A DNA stretch of 64,000 nucleotides. It comes from Regnicoccus_A sp014224355. GTDB lineage: Bacteria; Cyanobacteriota; Cyanobacteriia; PCC-6307; Cyanobiaceae. The position numbers and the translations under genes are program-made. Below the pieces are notes generated by a model. It had not been told where the DNA came from, made no database searches, and was given only the letters and a program-made list of their open reading frames with translations. How positions within the stretch are numbered: position 1 is the stretch's first letter; each line of letters begins with the position of its first letter. Shown piece by piece: positions 17,950 to 27,082 of this stretch. The stretch lies in NCBI RefSeq assembly GCF_050920705.1, contig NZ_CP154799.1, positions 2,480,001-2,544,000 of the forward strand, read 5' to 3'.

Positions 17950-18844
17950 AGTCGGGCGTGGTGGGGCCGCGCAGGGCGTAATCGTTGGCATAACTGTCGG
18001 CCAGGCCGGCTTCGAGATCGAAGGCGGGTGACCAGGCCAGCTCCCGCTGCACGCGGTGAATGTCGGTGAGGAAGTGGGCCAGGCGCAGCGGAAAGGCCTT
18101 GCGGGCTTTCTTCTCGAGGCCAGAGGGATCGAAACTGCGGATCTCCACGGCCTCGGGATCGACCCCGCAGGCCTTGGCCGCCGCGGCCACCAGGCCCCGG
18201 AAGGTGACGCCCTGGGCGCCGCTGCAGTTGTAGATGCGGTTGGCCGCGGCCTCCACATCCAGGCAGCGGGCCATCGCCGTGGCCAGATCGCTGACATGGC
18301 CCAGTTGGGTGATGGTGGTGCCATCGCCGGGCAGGGGCACCGGCTGGCCGTGGACGATCCGCTCAAAGAACCAGCTCTCCACAGGGTTGTAGTTGCCCGG
18401 TCCGTAGATGTAGGTGGGGCGGAAGCTGGTGAATGGAATCGCCTGCTGCCGCAGCCATGCCTCGGTGTCGAGCTTGCCGGCGTGCCGGCTGGCGGGGTCG
18501 GTGGCGGCGTCCTCATCCAGGGGCCAGAGCTCGCTGTCGGCGTAGACCCCAGCGGAGCTCACGTACACGAAGCGATAGCTCGGCGCTCCGGTGCGCTCCA
18601 CCACAGCCTGGCTGTCGTCACCGCTGCGGCCGCTGCTGTCGATGATCACGTCGAAGGAGCGGCCGCACAGCGGCTCAAGGCCGGCGGGGTCGCTGCGGTC
18701 GCCCGCAAGATGCTCAACCCCCTCGGGCAGGGGCTGGCGGCCGCGGGTGAAGAGGGTGAGCTGGTGGCCGGCGGCGAGCAACTGCGCCACCAGAGGCTTG
18801 CCGATGAAACGGGTTCCACCCATCACCAGGATCTTCACGGCCAT
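17918..18844 (-). CDS. NAD-dependent epimerase/dehydratase (CSP41-like)
   Basis: A 308-residue extended short-chain dehydrogenase. The nucleotide site is VKILVMGGTRFIGKPLVAQL at the N-terminus. FVYVSSAGVYADSE and FRPTYIYGPGNYNP hold the serine and tyrosine regions of the active site. The pattern resembles chloroplast CSP41/NAD-dependent epimerases, some of which bind RNA rather than convert sugars. Substrate cannot be assigned from sequence. Confidence 0.82.
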   Translation of the reverse strand: MAVKILVMGGTRFIGKPLVAQLLAAGHQLTLFTRGRQPLPEGVEHLAGDRSDPAGLEPLCGRSFDVIIDSSGRSGDDSQAVVERTGAPSYRFVYVSSAGVYADSELWPLDEDAATDPASRHAGKLDTEAWLRQQAIPFTSFRPTYIYGPGNYNPVESWFFERIVHGQPVPLPGDGTTITQLGHVSDLATAMARCLDVEAAANRIYNCSGAQGVTFRGLVAAAAKACGVDPEAVEIRSFDPSGLEKKARKAFPLRLAHFLTDIHRVQRELAWSPAFDLEAGLADSYANDYALRGPTTPDFSSDQALFAG

Positions 18845-18931
18845 TCAGCGGGGAGGGCGCCATTCAAGCGGCCGGGGCGTCAGCCTCGGACCCGGCTGCA
18901 ATGCTGCAGGCGCTGGATCGCCCGCGAGGCC

Positions 18932-19324
18932 ATGCCCCGCAGGACCGAGCTGCTGCGCTCGCTCAACAACCTCAAATGGATCAGCGCTATCCCCCCTGCA
19001 ACCCGACACCGAGGCGCGCTGGCTGACCCAGCGGATCGGCACCACCCATGACATTCTTCACGTGGTGACCGTCTTCGGAAGGGGGCCGTGGGCGAGAACG
19101 GGGTGCTGATGATCACCGCCAGCCAGATCGGCTTTCCCGCCTGCGTGCTGCTCAGCACCGACCTGGCCCACGCCATGGCGATCGCCCGCAGCGCCTCCTG
19201 CCTGGCGGCGCCGCGCTGGGAAGAGGGCTGGGAGCGATCAGTGCAGGACTGGCGCGAGCAACTGGGGATCCGCGAGCCGGCCGATCACGCCCCCTATGGA
19301 CTGACGCTCGCACCGGGGTTGTGA
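18932..19324 (+). pseudogene. Coq4-like protein, two frameshifts
   Basis: The reading starts TELLRSLNNLKWISA, continues in a second frame as ARWLTQRIGTTHDILHVVTVFG, and returns to the first frame as GENGVLMITASQIGFPACVLL to the stop at 19324. Joined, it shows the Coq4 zinc motif HDxxH(x11)E as HDILH followed by GENG. Shifts lie near 18989-18994 (a C run) and near 19080-19088. Coq4 proteins act in quinone biosynthesis. Its stop overlaps the GTG of the next gene (GTGA). The gene could be intact in the organism if both shifts are read errors. Confidence 0.55.
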
Positions 19325-19629
19325 GCAGGAGTCAGCCGCGCCTGCCGCCCCACTGGACCGCCCAGGCCGCCGCCCTTTCCGAGAGCGGCGGTCATCGTCA
19401 TTTCCGGCTGCTCGGAGCGCGGGGGCGCGGTAGTGAGCGGGCGATCGAGCTCTCGGCACTGCTGGATCCAGCGTTTCGGCTGGTGGTGCCCTTGAAGCAG
19501 CTGCGCGACCAGCGGCACTGGCTACCGGGCTGGCAGCAACTGCCGCAACCCGAGCCTGAGACGGAGACCCTCCCCGAAAGCGGCCAGGGAAGATGGAACA
19601 CAACCCAGCGCCAGTTCCTCTTCGCCGCC
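19321..19629 (+). CDS. TIGR02450-type Trp-rich domain, in frame with hisA
   Basis: From GTG 19321 the reading encodes about 100 residues with the small Trp-rich cyanobacterial motif pattern (PPHWTAQ, HFRLLGARGRG, LLDPAFRLVVPLKQLRDQRHWLPGW). No stop separates it from HisA, so the frame runs on into hisA at 19630. The domain is normally a separate protein of about 75-80 residues. Either this is a true fusion or its own stop was lost to an indel near 19560-19620. Function unknown. Confidence 0.55.
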
Positions 19630-20391
19630 ATGCAGATCATCCCGGCCATCGACCTGCTCGACGGGCAGTGCGTGCGCCTGCACCAGGGCGATTACGACCG
19701 GGTCACCCGCTTCAGCGATGATCCGGTGGCCCAGGCACTCTCCTGGCAGGAACAGGGGGCCGAACGACTGCACCTGGTCGACCTCGACGGGGCCCGCAGT
19801 GGCCTGCCCGTGAACGATGCCGTGGTGCGCGCCATCACCGCCGCCCTCACGATCCCCGTGCAGCTCGGGGGCGGCGTGCGCACAACGGAGCGGGCCGACG
19901 ACCTGCTGGCCTGCGGGCTCGATCGGGTGATCCTCGGCACCGTGGCGATCGAGCAGCCGGAGCTGGTGCGGCAGCTGGCGGCGCGCCACCCCGGCCGCAT
20001 CGTGGTGGGTATCGACGCCCGGAACGGCCAGGTGGCCACCCGAGGCTGGATCGAGGAGAGCCACACCATGGCCACCGAACTGGCCGCCAGCTTCGAGGGC
20101 AGCGGCGTGGCGGCGATCATCAGCACCGACATCGCCACCGACGGCACCCTGGCCGGGCCCAACCTGGAGGCCCTGCGGGCCATGGCGGACGCCAGCTCCC
20201 TGCCGGTGATCGCCTCGGGCGGCGTGGGCTCGGTCACCGACCTGCTGGCGCTGCTCAGCCTTGCACCCCTTGGGGTGGAGGGCGTGATCGTGGGCCGGGC
20301 TCTCTACGACGGCAGCGTGGACCTGGGCGAAGCCCTCCAGGCGGTGGGATCCGCGCGGCTGCAGGACCCCCTGGATGCGACGGTCTGCTGA
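19630..20391 (+). CDS. hisA: Phosphoribosylformimino-AICAR ribotide isomerase
   Basis: A 253-residue (beta/alpha)8 barrel for the fourth step of histidine biosynthesis. The two catalytic aspartates are in IPAIDLLDGQCVRL near the N-terminus and IISTDIATDGTLAG in the middle. Phosphate-binding glycines are in QLGGGVRT and IASGGVGS. ATG 19630 gives the exact family N-terminus (MQIIPAIDL). The frame is open upstream into the Trp-rich domain, so transcription and possibly translation are joined. Confidence 0.93.
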   Translation: MQIIPAIDLLDGQCVRLHQGDYDRVTRFSDDPVAQALSWQEQGAERLHLVDLDGARSGLPVNDAVVRAITAALTIPVQLGGGVRTTERADDLLACGLDRVILGTVAIEQPELVRQLAARHPGRIVVGIDARNGQVATRGWIEESHTMATELAASFEGSGVAAIISTDIATDGTLAGPNLEALRAMADASSLPVIASGGVGSVTDLLALLSLAPLGVEGVIVGRALYDGSVDLGEALQAVGSARLQDPLDATVC

Positions 20392-20502
20392 TCGAAGGGC
20401 TGCGCTGAGCTCTGATCGGAGCGGGGCCATCCCCCGATGGAAGCCATCACGCTGGGCGAGGCCCGTAACATAGAGATCAGTGATGATTCCTCAGTCGGGT
20501 CC

Positions 20503-21009
20503 GTGTCCGTTGCCCTCACCACCACAGACGTGCCGGTGAGATCCGGAGACTCCTCAGATGCCAACGGCAGCTCCCGGCAGGATTCGTCCCCGGTTGATGT
20601 GCGAGCCACGGTCTCCCAGGCCTTCCGGCGCTGCCGCGACCTGGGCATGCGCCTGAGCCGCCAGCGGCGGATGGTTCTGGAACTGCTCTGGAGCGACCGT
20701 CGTCACCTCAGCGCCCGCGACATCTTCGAGCGGCTCAATGCCCAGGGCCGCAACATCGGCCACACCTCGGTTTATCAGAATCTCGAAGCCCTCCAGTCCG
20801 CCGGTGTGATCGAGTGCCTCGACCGTGCCAGCGGTCGGCTTTACGGCTATCGCAGCGATCCCCACAGCCACCTCACCTGCCTGCACAGCGGCGACATTCA
20901 GGACCTCGACGTGGTCTTGCCACAGGAGCTGGTGCAGCAGATCGAGGATCTCACCGGTTACAGCATCGAGTCGTACACCCTGCAGCTTTACGGGCGTCGC
21001 CGCAGCTGA
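20503..21009 (+). CDS. Fur-family transcriptional regulator
   Basis: A Fur-superfamily repressor of about 168 residues. The winged helix is clear (RLSRQRRMVLELLWSDRRHLSARDIFERL ... NIGHTSVYQNLEALQSAGVIE). The dimerisation part reads GYRSDPHSHLTCLHSGDIQDLD. The structural zinc CxxC is changed to CxxS, and no second cysteine pair exists at the C-terminus, so metal binding must differ from classical Fur. The GTG at 20503 is one choice; the frame is open to 20437. It may be an iron, zinc or peroxide sensor. Confidence 0.85.
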   Translation: MSVALTTTDVPVRSGDSSDANGSSRQDSSPVDVRATVSQAFRRCRDLGMRLSRQRRMVLELLWSDRRHLSARDIFERLNAQGRNIGHTSVYQNLEALQSAGVIECLDRASGRLYGYRSDPHSHLTCLHSGDIQDLDVVLPQELVQQIEDLTGYSIESYTLQLYGRRRS

Positions 21010-21076
21010 ACCAATTCCGGCCCCTGGAGTTTCAAGCCCGCTCTCGTTACCTTGAGCCCATGGACAGGATCGGCGC

Positions 21077-22771
21077 GTGACTCAGCCTTTGCCCGCTCAG
21101 GGGCCAGGGGGGCAGCTGGGTGCACAGGTGCTGCTGCTGGCCCAGCCCCTCCTGCGTCAGGGGCTGAGACGATTGCTGGAGGAGGCGAGCCCCCCCTGCC
21201 GGGTGGCAAGCGAGCCCTCCGAGCTCGATGGCGCCCCTCAACTGGTGATCTGGAGCCTGGAAGCCCCGATTCATCCCGATAACCTGCTGCTGGAACTGCA
21301 GCGCCTGGAGCAGCGCTGGCTGCCGGCGCCTCTGCTTCTCCTGCTTCCTGCTCAGCCCGGCTGCAGTCCTGAGTGGCTGCTGCAGCTGCCGGCCGCCGGT
21401 CTTCTGCAGCAGCCCGAGCCGGAAGCCCTTCTCGGCGCCGTGTCCACCCTGCTGGGAGGCGGGAGGGTGGTGGCCGTGGGCGATAGCAGCGACACCATGG
21501 CCAACCCCAGGGCTGAGGGTGCCTGGGGCGCTGGAACGATGGGGATCGGCCAGTGGCTGTTGATCAGTGGCCTCCAGCAGATCGATCGGGAGCTGGAGGT
21601 CTGCCGCGGCCTGCTGGACCCTCCCCCCACCAACCTGCTGCTGCAGCTGATCCTGGAAGGTCGACGGCGGGAGCTGCACGCCGCCCGGCAGCTGGTGATC
21701 TGGCTCTGGGGGCCGGTGTCGATGGCCTGGGGTGCCACGGGAATGCCCCTGGAGCTGGAGGCCCCCGCCCGAGAACCACGCCCCCCCAGCAGCGGCAGCA
21801 CCGCCATCACCCTGCGGCAGCGCACCGCCGTGGCCGTATGGGAGGCGATCCATCAACGGCTGGGCCAGGCCAGCCAGGGTCAGCTCCTGCGCCAGGGCAG
21901 TGGCGAGCTGTTCGCCCTCGAGGGACTCAGCCCCGAGCGGCGCAGGGATCTGTTCCTGGCCTTGCTCACCCAGCTGGATCAGCTGCTGCGCCAGCTGCGT
22001 CAGGAGCACCTGCGCGGCGACGACCTCCAGCAGAGGTGGCAGACCCTGCAGCCCAACCTGCGCCGCCAGGCGCTGCGACAGATGGCAGGCCCCTATGTGC
22101 AGTTGCCCCAGCAGGGCGCGTTGCTGCCCGTGGCCGAGACGCTCACCAGCGAGGGGAGCTTCGATCTCGACGACCCTGAACTCCCCTCGAGCCAGCCGAT
22201 GCTGGCGGCCCTGCTCTCCGCCCAGCCGCTGCTGGTGGATGGCCGCCTGCTTGCCCCCGATGAACCCCAGGCCCTTCTGTACCTCGAAGCCCTGGTGAGC
22301 AACTGGTTGATCCGCAGCGCCGAGCGCATCAGTGCCGACGTGCTCGCCAGCTGCGGCGACTGGCCGGAACTGCGCCGCTACCTGCTGGTGGAGGAGCTGA
22401 TCGCCACCCGAAGCCTGGAGCGCCTGCGCAACCAACTCAATGCCCAGCAGCGCTGGAGCGAGTGGTTCGAGAAGCCGGTCCAGCTCTATGAGAGCCAGCG
22501 GCTGCTCTACCGCCTGGAGGAAGGAGGCACGATCCGCCCCCTGCTGCTCACGGAACCCCGCGACGAGGAACTGCGCCAGCTTGGCTGGCTGCAGCAGAGC
22601 GTCACCCTGGCTCTGGAGGCCAGAGACGCCCTCGCACCCCAGCTGCGTGCCCTGCTGCAACGCGTCGGGGATCTGGTCGTGGTGGTGCTCACCCAGGTGA
22701 TCGGTCGCGCCATCGGCCTGGTGGGGCGTGGGATCCTCCAGGGCCTGGGGCGAAGCATCAGCCGACCCTGA
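21077..22771 (+). CDS. DUF3685-like cyanobacterial protein
   Basis: A 564-residue protein. Its first 110 residues look like a receiver-type fold (QVLLLAQPLLRQGLRRLLEE, LVIWSLEAP) without clear phosphorylation residues. The C-terminal half matches what I know as DUF3685, related to chloroplast Ycf55 (ISADVLASCGDWPELRRYLLVEELIATRSLERLRNQL). It ends with a hydrophobic helix (VGDLVVVVLTQVIGRAIGLVG). Role unknown; it is confined to oxygenic phototrophs as far as I know. Confidence 0.65.
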   Translation: MTQPLPAQGPGGQLGAQVLLLAQPLLRQGLRRLLEEASPPCRVASEPSELDGAPQLVIWSLEAPIHPDNLLLELQRLEQRWLPAPLLLLLPAQPGCSPEWLLQLPAAGLLQQPEPEALLGAVSTLLGGGRVVAVGDSSDTMANPRAEGAWGAGTMGIGQWLLISGLQQIDRELEVCRGLLDPPPTNLLLQLILEGRRRELHAARQLVIWLWGPVSMAWGATGMPLELEAPAREPRPPSSGSTAITLRQRTAVAVWEAIHQRLGQASQGQLLRQGSGELFALEGLSPERRRDLFLALLTQLDQLLRQLRQEHLRGDDLQQRWQTLQPNLRRQALRQMAGPYVQLPQQGALLPVAETLTSEGSFDLDDPELPSSQPMLAALLSAQPLLVDGRLLAPDEPQALLYLEALVSNWLIRSAERISADVLASCGDWPELRRYLLVEELIATRSLERLRNQLNAQQRWSEWFEKPVQLYESQRLLYRLEEGGTIRPLLLTEPRDEELRQLGWLQQSVTLALEARDALAPQLRALLQRVGDLVVVVLTQVIGRAIGLVGRGILQGLGRSISRP

Positions 22772-22805
22772 GGGTCACAATGGCTCCAGCCCACCTGGTG
22801 TTCGG

Positions 22806-23398
22806 TTGCGTGTTCCTGCCCGCCTCGGCTTTCAAGCCAGGCTCCTCTCCTGTCTGCACCCAGTCCTGCTCAGTCTGATCGTGGGCGCCTGGCTGTGGCT
22901 GGCCCCGGCCTGGCCGGTGGCGGCCGCCCTCACCACCAACAGCTACGACGGCAACATCTATTCCCTCTACGCCGGCAACGGCTCCCTGGTGCCGCCGCGC
23001 AGCAGCCTGGCCCAGGCCATGGCCGAGCACCGGCCGGTGGTGCTGATCTTCTATCTCGACGACAGCGCCGACAGCAAGCAGTTCGCCCCCGTGGTCTCGG
23101 AGCTGCAGCGGCTGTGGGGTGGACGCGTCGAGATCATTCCGCTCACCACCGATCTGCTCCAGAACCGTCCCGACCAGGGCACGAGTGACCCAGCCCACTA
23201 CTGGAAGGGGCTGATCCCCCAGGTGGTGGTGCTGGATCCGGCCGGCCGGGTCGTCTTCGACGGCAAGGGCCAGGTGAGCAGTGAAGCCGTCAGTGCGGCC
23301 CTGAGCAAGGCCACCGGGCTCAATCCCGCCGGCAGCGCCAGCACCAGCGCCACCCGCAGCTTCAATGAGCTCAACAGCGAAGTGGTGCCCGCAGGCTG

Positions 23399-23399
<1 letters not shown>
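22806..23399 (+). CDS. Thylakoid thioredoxin-fold PSI accumulation factor-like protein
   Basis: A protein of about 197 residues with an N-terminal signal or anchor helix (VLLSLIVGAWLWLAPAWPVAAAL) followed by the conserved NSYDGNIYSLYAGNGSLVPPRSSLAQAM and a thioredoxin-like domain lacking the CxxC (VVLIFYLDDSADSKQFAPVVSELQ). This matches a cyanobacterial/plastid family named for photosystem I accumulation. The TTG at 22806 is tentative; no ATG lies at the right place. The stop overlaps the fumC ATG (ATGA). Confidence 0.68.
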
Positions 23400-24792
<1,393 letters not shown>

Positions 24793-24826
24793 GCGAGACC
24801 ATGGCGGAGGCAGCACGCCTGATGCC

Positions 24827-25054
24827 TTGCCGCCCCTGCCCGGTGCCCCCCCAGTGGTGTGGTTTGCACCTCAGCTGGAATTGCTGCCCCGCGTCGCCCT
24901 CACGATCACCCGCGCCGGCAGCGACGGGGTGGCCTTGAAGCAGGTGTCGGTGCTGCGACTGCGGGCCGCCATCGATCAGGTGTGGAACGACTACTCCTAC
25001 CGAGAGAATGCCCAACGGCTGCAGCAGGCCCGTGCTGTAGCTGGGTCGGCGTGA
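24827..25054 (+). pseudogene. MGT/UGT-type glycosyltransferase remnant
   Basis: A 75-residue reading that looks like two joined pieces of a macrolide-type glycosyltransferase: APQLELLPRVALTITRAG, which resembles the donor-site helix before the usual HxG motif, and VLRLRAAIDQVWNDYSYRENAQRLQQA, which resembles the C-terminal helix. The 50-60 residues expected between them are missing, as is the whole N-terminal domain. It fills the 330 bases between fumC and the integrase and marks the edge of the accessory island. Confidence 0.5.
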
Positions 25055-25124
25055 GCGATCCGGCAATTTGATTTCGAAAGCGTTGTGGGTGGGAATCCTC
25101 AGAGAGCGGCGATCTCCCCTGCCC

Positions 25125-26096
25125 ATGACCAGCTCTTCGCGCCCACCGGGCCTGATCCAGCGGTACCGGGAGGAATTACAGGTGCGCCGCTACGCCCGCC
25201 GTACCGTGAAAACCTACGAGCAGTGGCTGCGGAGTTTCCTGCGCTTTCACGCGATGCGCCACCCTCGGGAGATGGAAAGCGCGGAGGTGAATGCTTTCCT
25301 GAACCACCTGGCGGTGGAGCTGCAGGTGAGCGCCTCAACCCAGAACCAGGCACTGGCAGCGCTATTGTTTCTCTACCGGGAGCTGCTGGAACGGGATCTG
25401 GAGCTGGAGGGTGTGGTGCGGGCGCGAACGCGGCGGCGGTTGCCGGTGGTGCTCAGTGAGGCAGAGGTGCGAGCGGTGCGAGCACAGCTTGCTGGGGAGC
25501 CGGCGCTGGTGGTGGGGCTGCTCTACGGCAGTGGGTTGCGACTGATGGAAGCGCTGCGCCTGCGGGTCAAGGATTTCGACTTCGAGCGGCGGGAGCTGAC
25601 GGTGCGCGATGGCAAAGGCGGCAAGGATCAGCGAACTCTTCTGCCCCAGAGCCTGGTGGCAGAGCTGCAGGAGCATCTGCTGAAGGTGCGCAGGCTGCAT
25701 CAAGCTGATCTGGCGGCAGGCTGGGGTCGGGTGCTGATGCCCTATGGGTTGGCGAGGAAATACCCGAATGCAGAGCGGGAATGGGCCTGGTAATGGGTGT
25801 TTCCCCAGCAGAACCGTTGGCCCGACCGAGCATCTGGAACACAGGGCCGCCACCATCTCGATCCGAGCGTGGTGCAGAAGGCGGTGAAGAGGGCGGTTGC
25901 TGAGTCTGGGGTGACCAAAGCAGACAGCTGCCATACGTTTCGGCACTCCTTTGCTACCCACCTACTGGAGCGTGGCCAGGACATCCGAACGATCCAGGAG
26001 CTGATGGGTCATCAGGATGTGAGCACCACCATGATCTATACCCATGTGCTCAACCGCGGGCCTCTCGGGGTACTCAGCCCAGCAGACGTAGTGTAG
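25125..26096 (+). pseudogene. intI: Integron integrase (IntI), interrupted by an in-frame TAA
   Basis: A tyrosine recombinase of the IntI type. The N-terminal SAM-like core-binding domain (LIQRYREELQVRRYARRTVKTYEQWL) is followed by the catalytic domain with Arg in GSGLRLMEALRLRVKDFDF, Lys in DGKGGKDQR, HxxR in CHTFRHSFATHLLERG and the Tyr in VSTTMIYTHVLNRG. The IntI-specific insertion is present (GLARKYPNAEREWAW then WVFPQQ). Between these two pieces is TAA (25791-25793) where related integrases have Gln (CAA), a single transition. The frame is otherwise open, so the break is a point mutation rather than an indel. It removes HxxR and Tyr, so the product should be inactive unless read through. 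Confidence 0.88.
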
Positions 26097-26107
26097 CCAT
26101 TCGAACA

Positions 26108-26250
26108 AGTGGTTCACGGGTCCGTGAACCACTCCTGAGCTTGCCGGGCAGCACTACAGACTCGAAGCTGGCGTAAGCTTTCGAAGCCGAGGCGCTGGAG
26201 GGACCGGCGTGGTTCACAGAACGGAGATGCTTCGGGGTGTGGTTCACGGA
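26108..26250. repeat. GTGGTTCAC repeats and 26-bp inverted repeat downstream of intI
   Basis: A near-perfect palindrome at 26108-26133 has 12-bp arms (AGTGGTTCACGG and its complement) around a 2-base centre. The same GTGGTTCAC core recurs as direct copies near 26209 and 26239. This gives three direct copies and one inverted copy in 143 bases. The position between the intI 3' end and the first attC-like site would suit a recombination or binding site. It could also be decayed cassette sequence. No gene is convincing here. Confidence 0.6.
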
Positions 26251-26256
26251 AACCAT

Positions 26257-26349
26257 CCAATAACGCTGCTCCTGAGTGGCAGGCAAGGAGTATGTGGTGG
26301 CTGGGCAGAGAGTAGGTGGTGGCCTGTCCACTCAAGGGGGTGGTTAGAC
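26257..26349 (-). other. attC-like recombination site at the end of the HigBA-like pair
   Basis: Read on the minus strand it starts with GTCTAAC, a full match to the R'' core RYYYAAC, whose TAA is the stop codon of the antitoxin gene. It ends near GCGTTATTG, an R'-like site. Inside, CC-t-TGAGTGG-a-CAGGC pairs with GCCTG-CCACTCA-GG, so two single bases bulge on the 5' arm only, the hallmark of attC sites. Length is about 93 bases, within the known range. Orientation by the bulges is minus, the same as the toxin-antitoxin genes. Confidence 0.68.
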
Positions 26350-26652
26350 AGCCATCTTCGAGCTGTCAGCAGTACTGACATGCAGTTGCAATCCCAGCAC
26401 CGAGATAACCTTCAATATGGTTGCCAGTTCTGGGTTACCCGAAGAGGATAAGGATTTGTAAAGGCTTTCTCTGCCGAGCCCTGCCTCACGCGCGATTTGG
26501 CTCATACCTTTGGCCCTAGCAATATCTCCTAGTGCAGCGGCGATAAGCTGAGGATCTCCATCCTGAAGAGCAGCTTCCAGATAAGCGGCCACATTCTCAG
26601 CAGTGGAGAGGTGTGCGGCCGGGTCCCAGATAGTCGTGGTGGTTTTGGTCAT
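26344..26652 (-). CDS. HigA-like addiction-module antidote protein
   Basis: A 102-residue antitoxin of the putative addiction module antidote family. The N-terminal part (WDPAAHLSTAENVAAYLEAALQDGDPQLIAAALGDIARAKGMSQIAREAGLGRESLYKSL) contains a lambda-repressor-like helix-turn-helix. The gene follows the toxin with a 9-base gap, in toxin-first order as in higBA. Its stop codon lies inside the attC-like R'' site. It likely represses its own operon through the palindrome upstream of the toxin. Base composition is lower in GC than the core genes. Confidence 0.85.
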   Translation of the reverse strand: MTKTTTTIWDPAAHLSTAENVAAYLEAALQDGDPQLIAAALGDIARAKGMSQIAREAGLGRESLYKSLSSSGNPELATILKVISVLGLQLHVSTADSSKMAV

Positions 26653-26661
26653 TGAGTCCTC

Positions 26662-26955
26662 CTAGAGATTGCGAGAAAGATCTTTGGCAAGACGAATATC
26701 CTGCTCCTGAGATTTCTTGTCCCCACCGGCAAGAAGGATCACTACTGCTTCTCCTTGCTTTGTGAAATAGAGCCGATAACCTGGGCCGTAATGAATACGC
26801 AGCTCTGATATGCCCTCTCCTATAGGGCGGACATCGCCTGGGCTGCCCAAGGAGAGACGCCTGATCCGAATGTCGATGCGAGCTTTGGCTGTCCGGTCAC
26901 GTAAAGCAGAAAACCATGCGGCATAGGCAGACGCCTCCCGGATTTCAAGTATGCT
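26662..26955 (-). CDS. RelE/HigB-like toxin with no standard start at the expected position
   Basis: The reading LEIREASAYAAWFSALRDR onward, through RIDIRIRRLSLGSPGDVRPIGEGISELRIHYGPGYRLYF to the C-terminus, matches the HigB/RelE-type killer protein of about 97 residues. The expected start codon is ATA (26952-26950) instead of ATG; a TAG lies two codons upstream. The first standard alternative is TTG at 26850, which would lose the N-terminal third. The toxin may therefore be inactive or translated poorly from ATA. These toxins are ribosome-dependent mRNA interferases. The antitoxin gene follows directly. Confidence 0.7.
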   Translation of the reverse strand, partial: SILEIREASAYAAWFSALRDRTAKARIDIRIRRLSLGSPGDVRPIGEGISELRIHYGPGYRLYFTKQGEAVVILLAGGDKKSQEQDIRLAKDLSRNL

Positions 26956-26957
26956 CT

Positions 26958-26986
26958 ATTGTATCCCAAGGGATACGAGCACGCAA
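26958..26986 (-). promoter_or_regulatory. Predicted promoter and operator of the HigBA-like operon
   Basis: On the minus strand, TTGCGT (26986-26981) and TACAAT (26963-26958) are separated by exactly 17 bases, a sigma-70-type promoter. A perfect palindrome, GTATCCC-AA-GGGATAC (26961-26976), lies in the spacer and touches the -10 box, the usual place for antitoxin autorepression. The predicted start of transcription falls at about the ATA codon of the toxin, so the mRNA would be leaderless. Confidence 0.55.
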
Positions 26987-27000
26987 CCGGCTGTTTGGCC

Positions 27001-27020
27001 CTTCTAATAACAAGTTAGAG
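27001..27020. other. Putative cassette junction between divergent cassettes
   Basis: The sequence holds a short palindrome TAAC-AA-GTTA, giving R-type core motifs facing each other. GTTAGAG at 27014-27020 is the exact complement of CTCTAAC, the R'' site of the attC-like element after mazF, as expected if the mazEF cassette begins here. The minus-strand toxin-antitoxin cassette would begin close by on the other side. Confidence 0.45.
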
Positions 27021-27047
27021 AGATGAGGCACAGGCTGCCGAGCCAGC

Positions 27048-27075
27048 AAGTGGTATAGTCTGCGTATAGCCACTT
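27048..27075 (+). promoter_or_regulatory. Predicted mazEF promoter/operator palindrome
   Basis: AAGTGGTATA at 27048-27057 is repeated inverted as TATA-g-CCACTT at 27065-27075 around a 7-base centre. TATAGT inside the left arm could be a -10 element with an extended TGG. The mazE ATG follows 8 bases after the palindrome. MazE-type antitoxins bind such sites to repress their own operon, so an operator is the simplest reading. No good -35 box is visible. Confidence 0.45.
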
Positions 27076-27082
27076 TTGGGGC

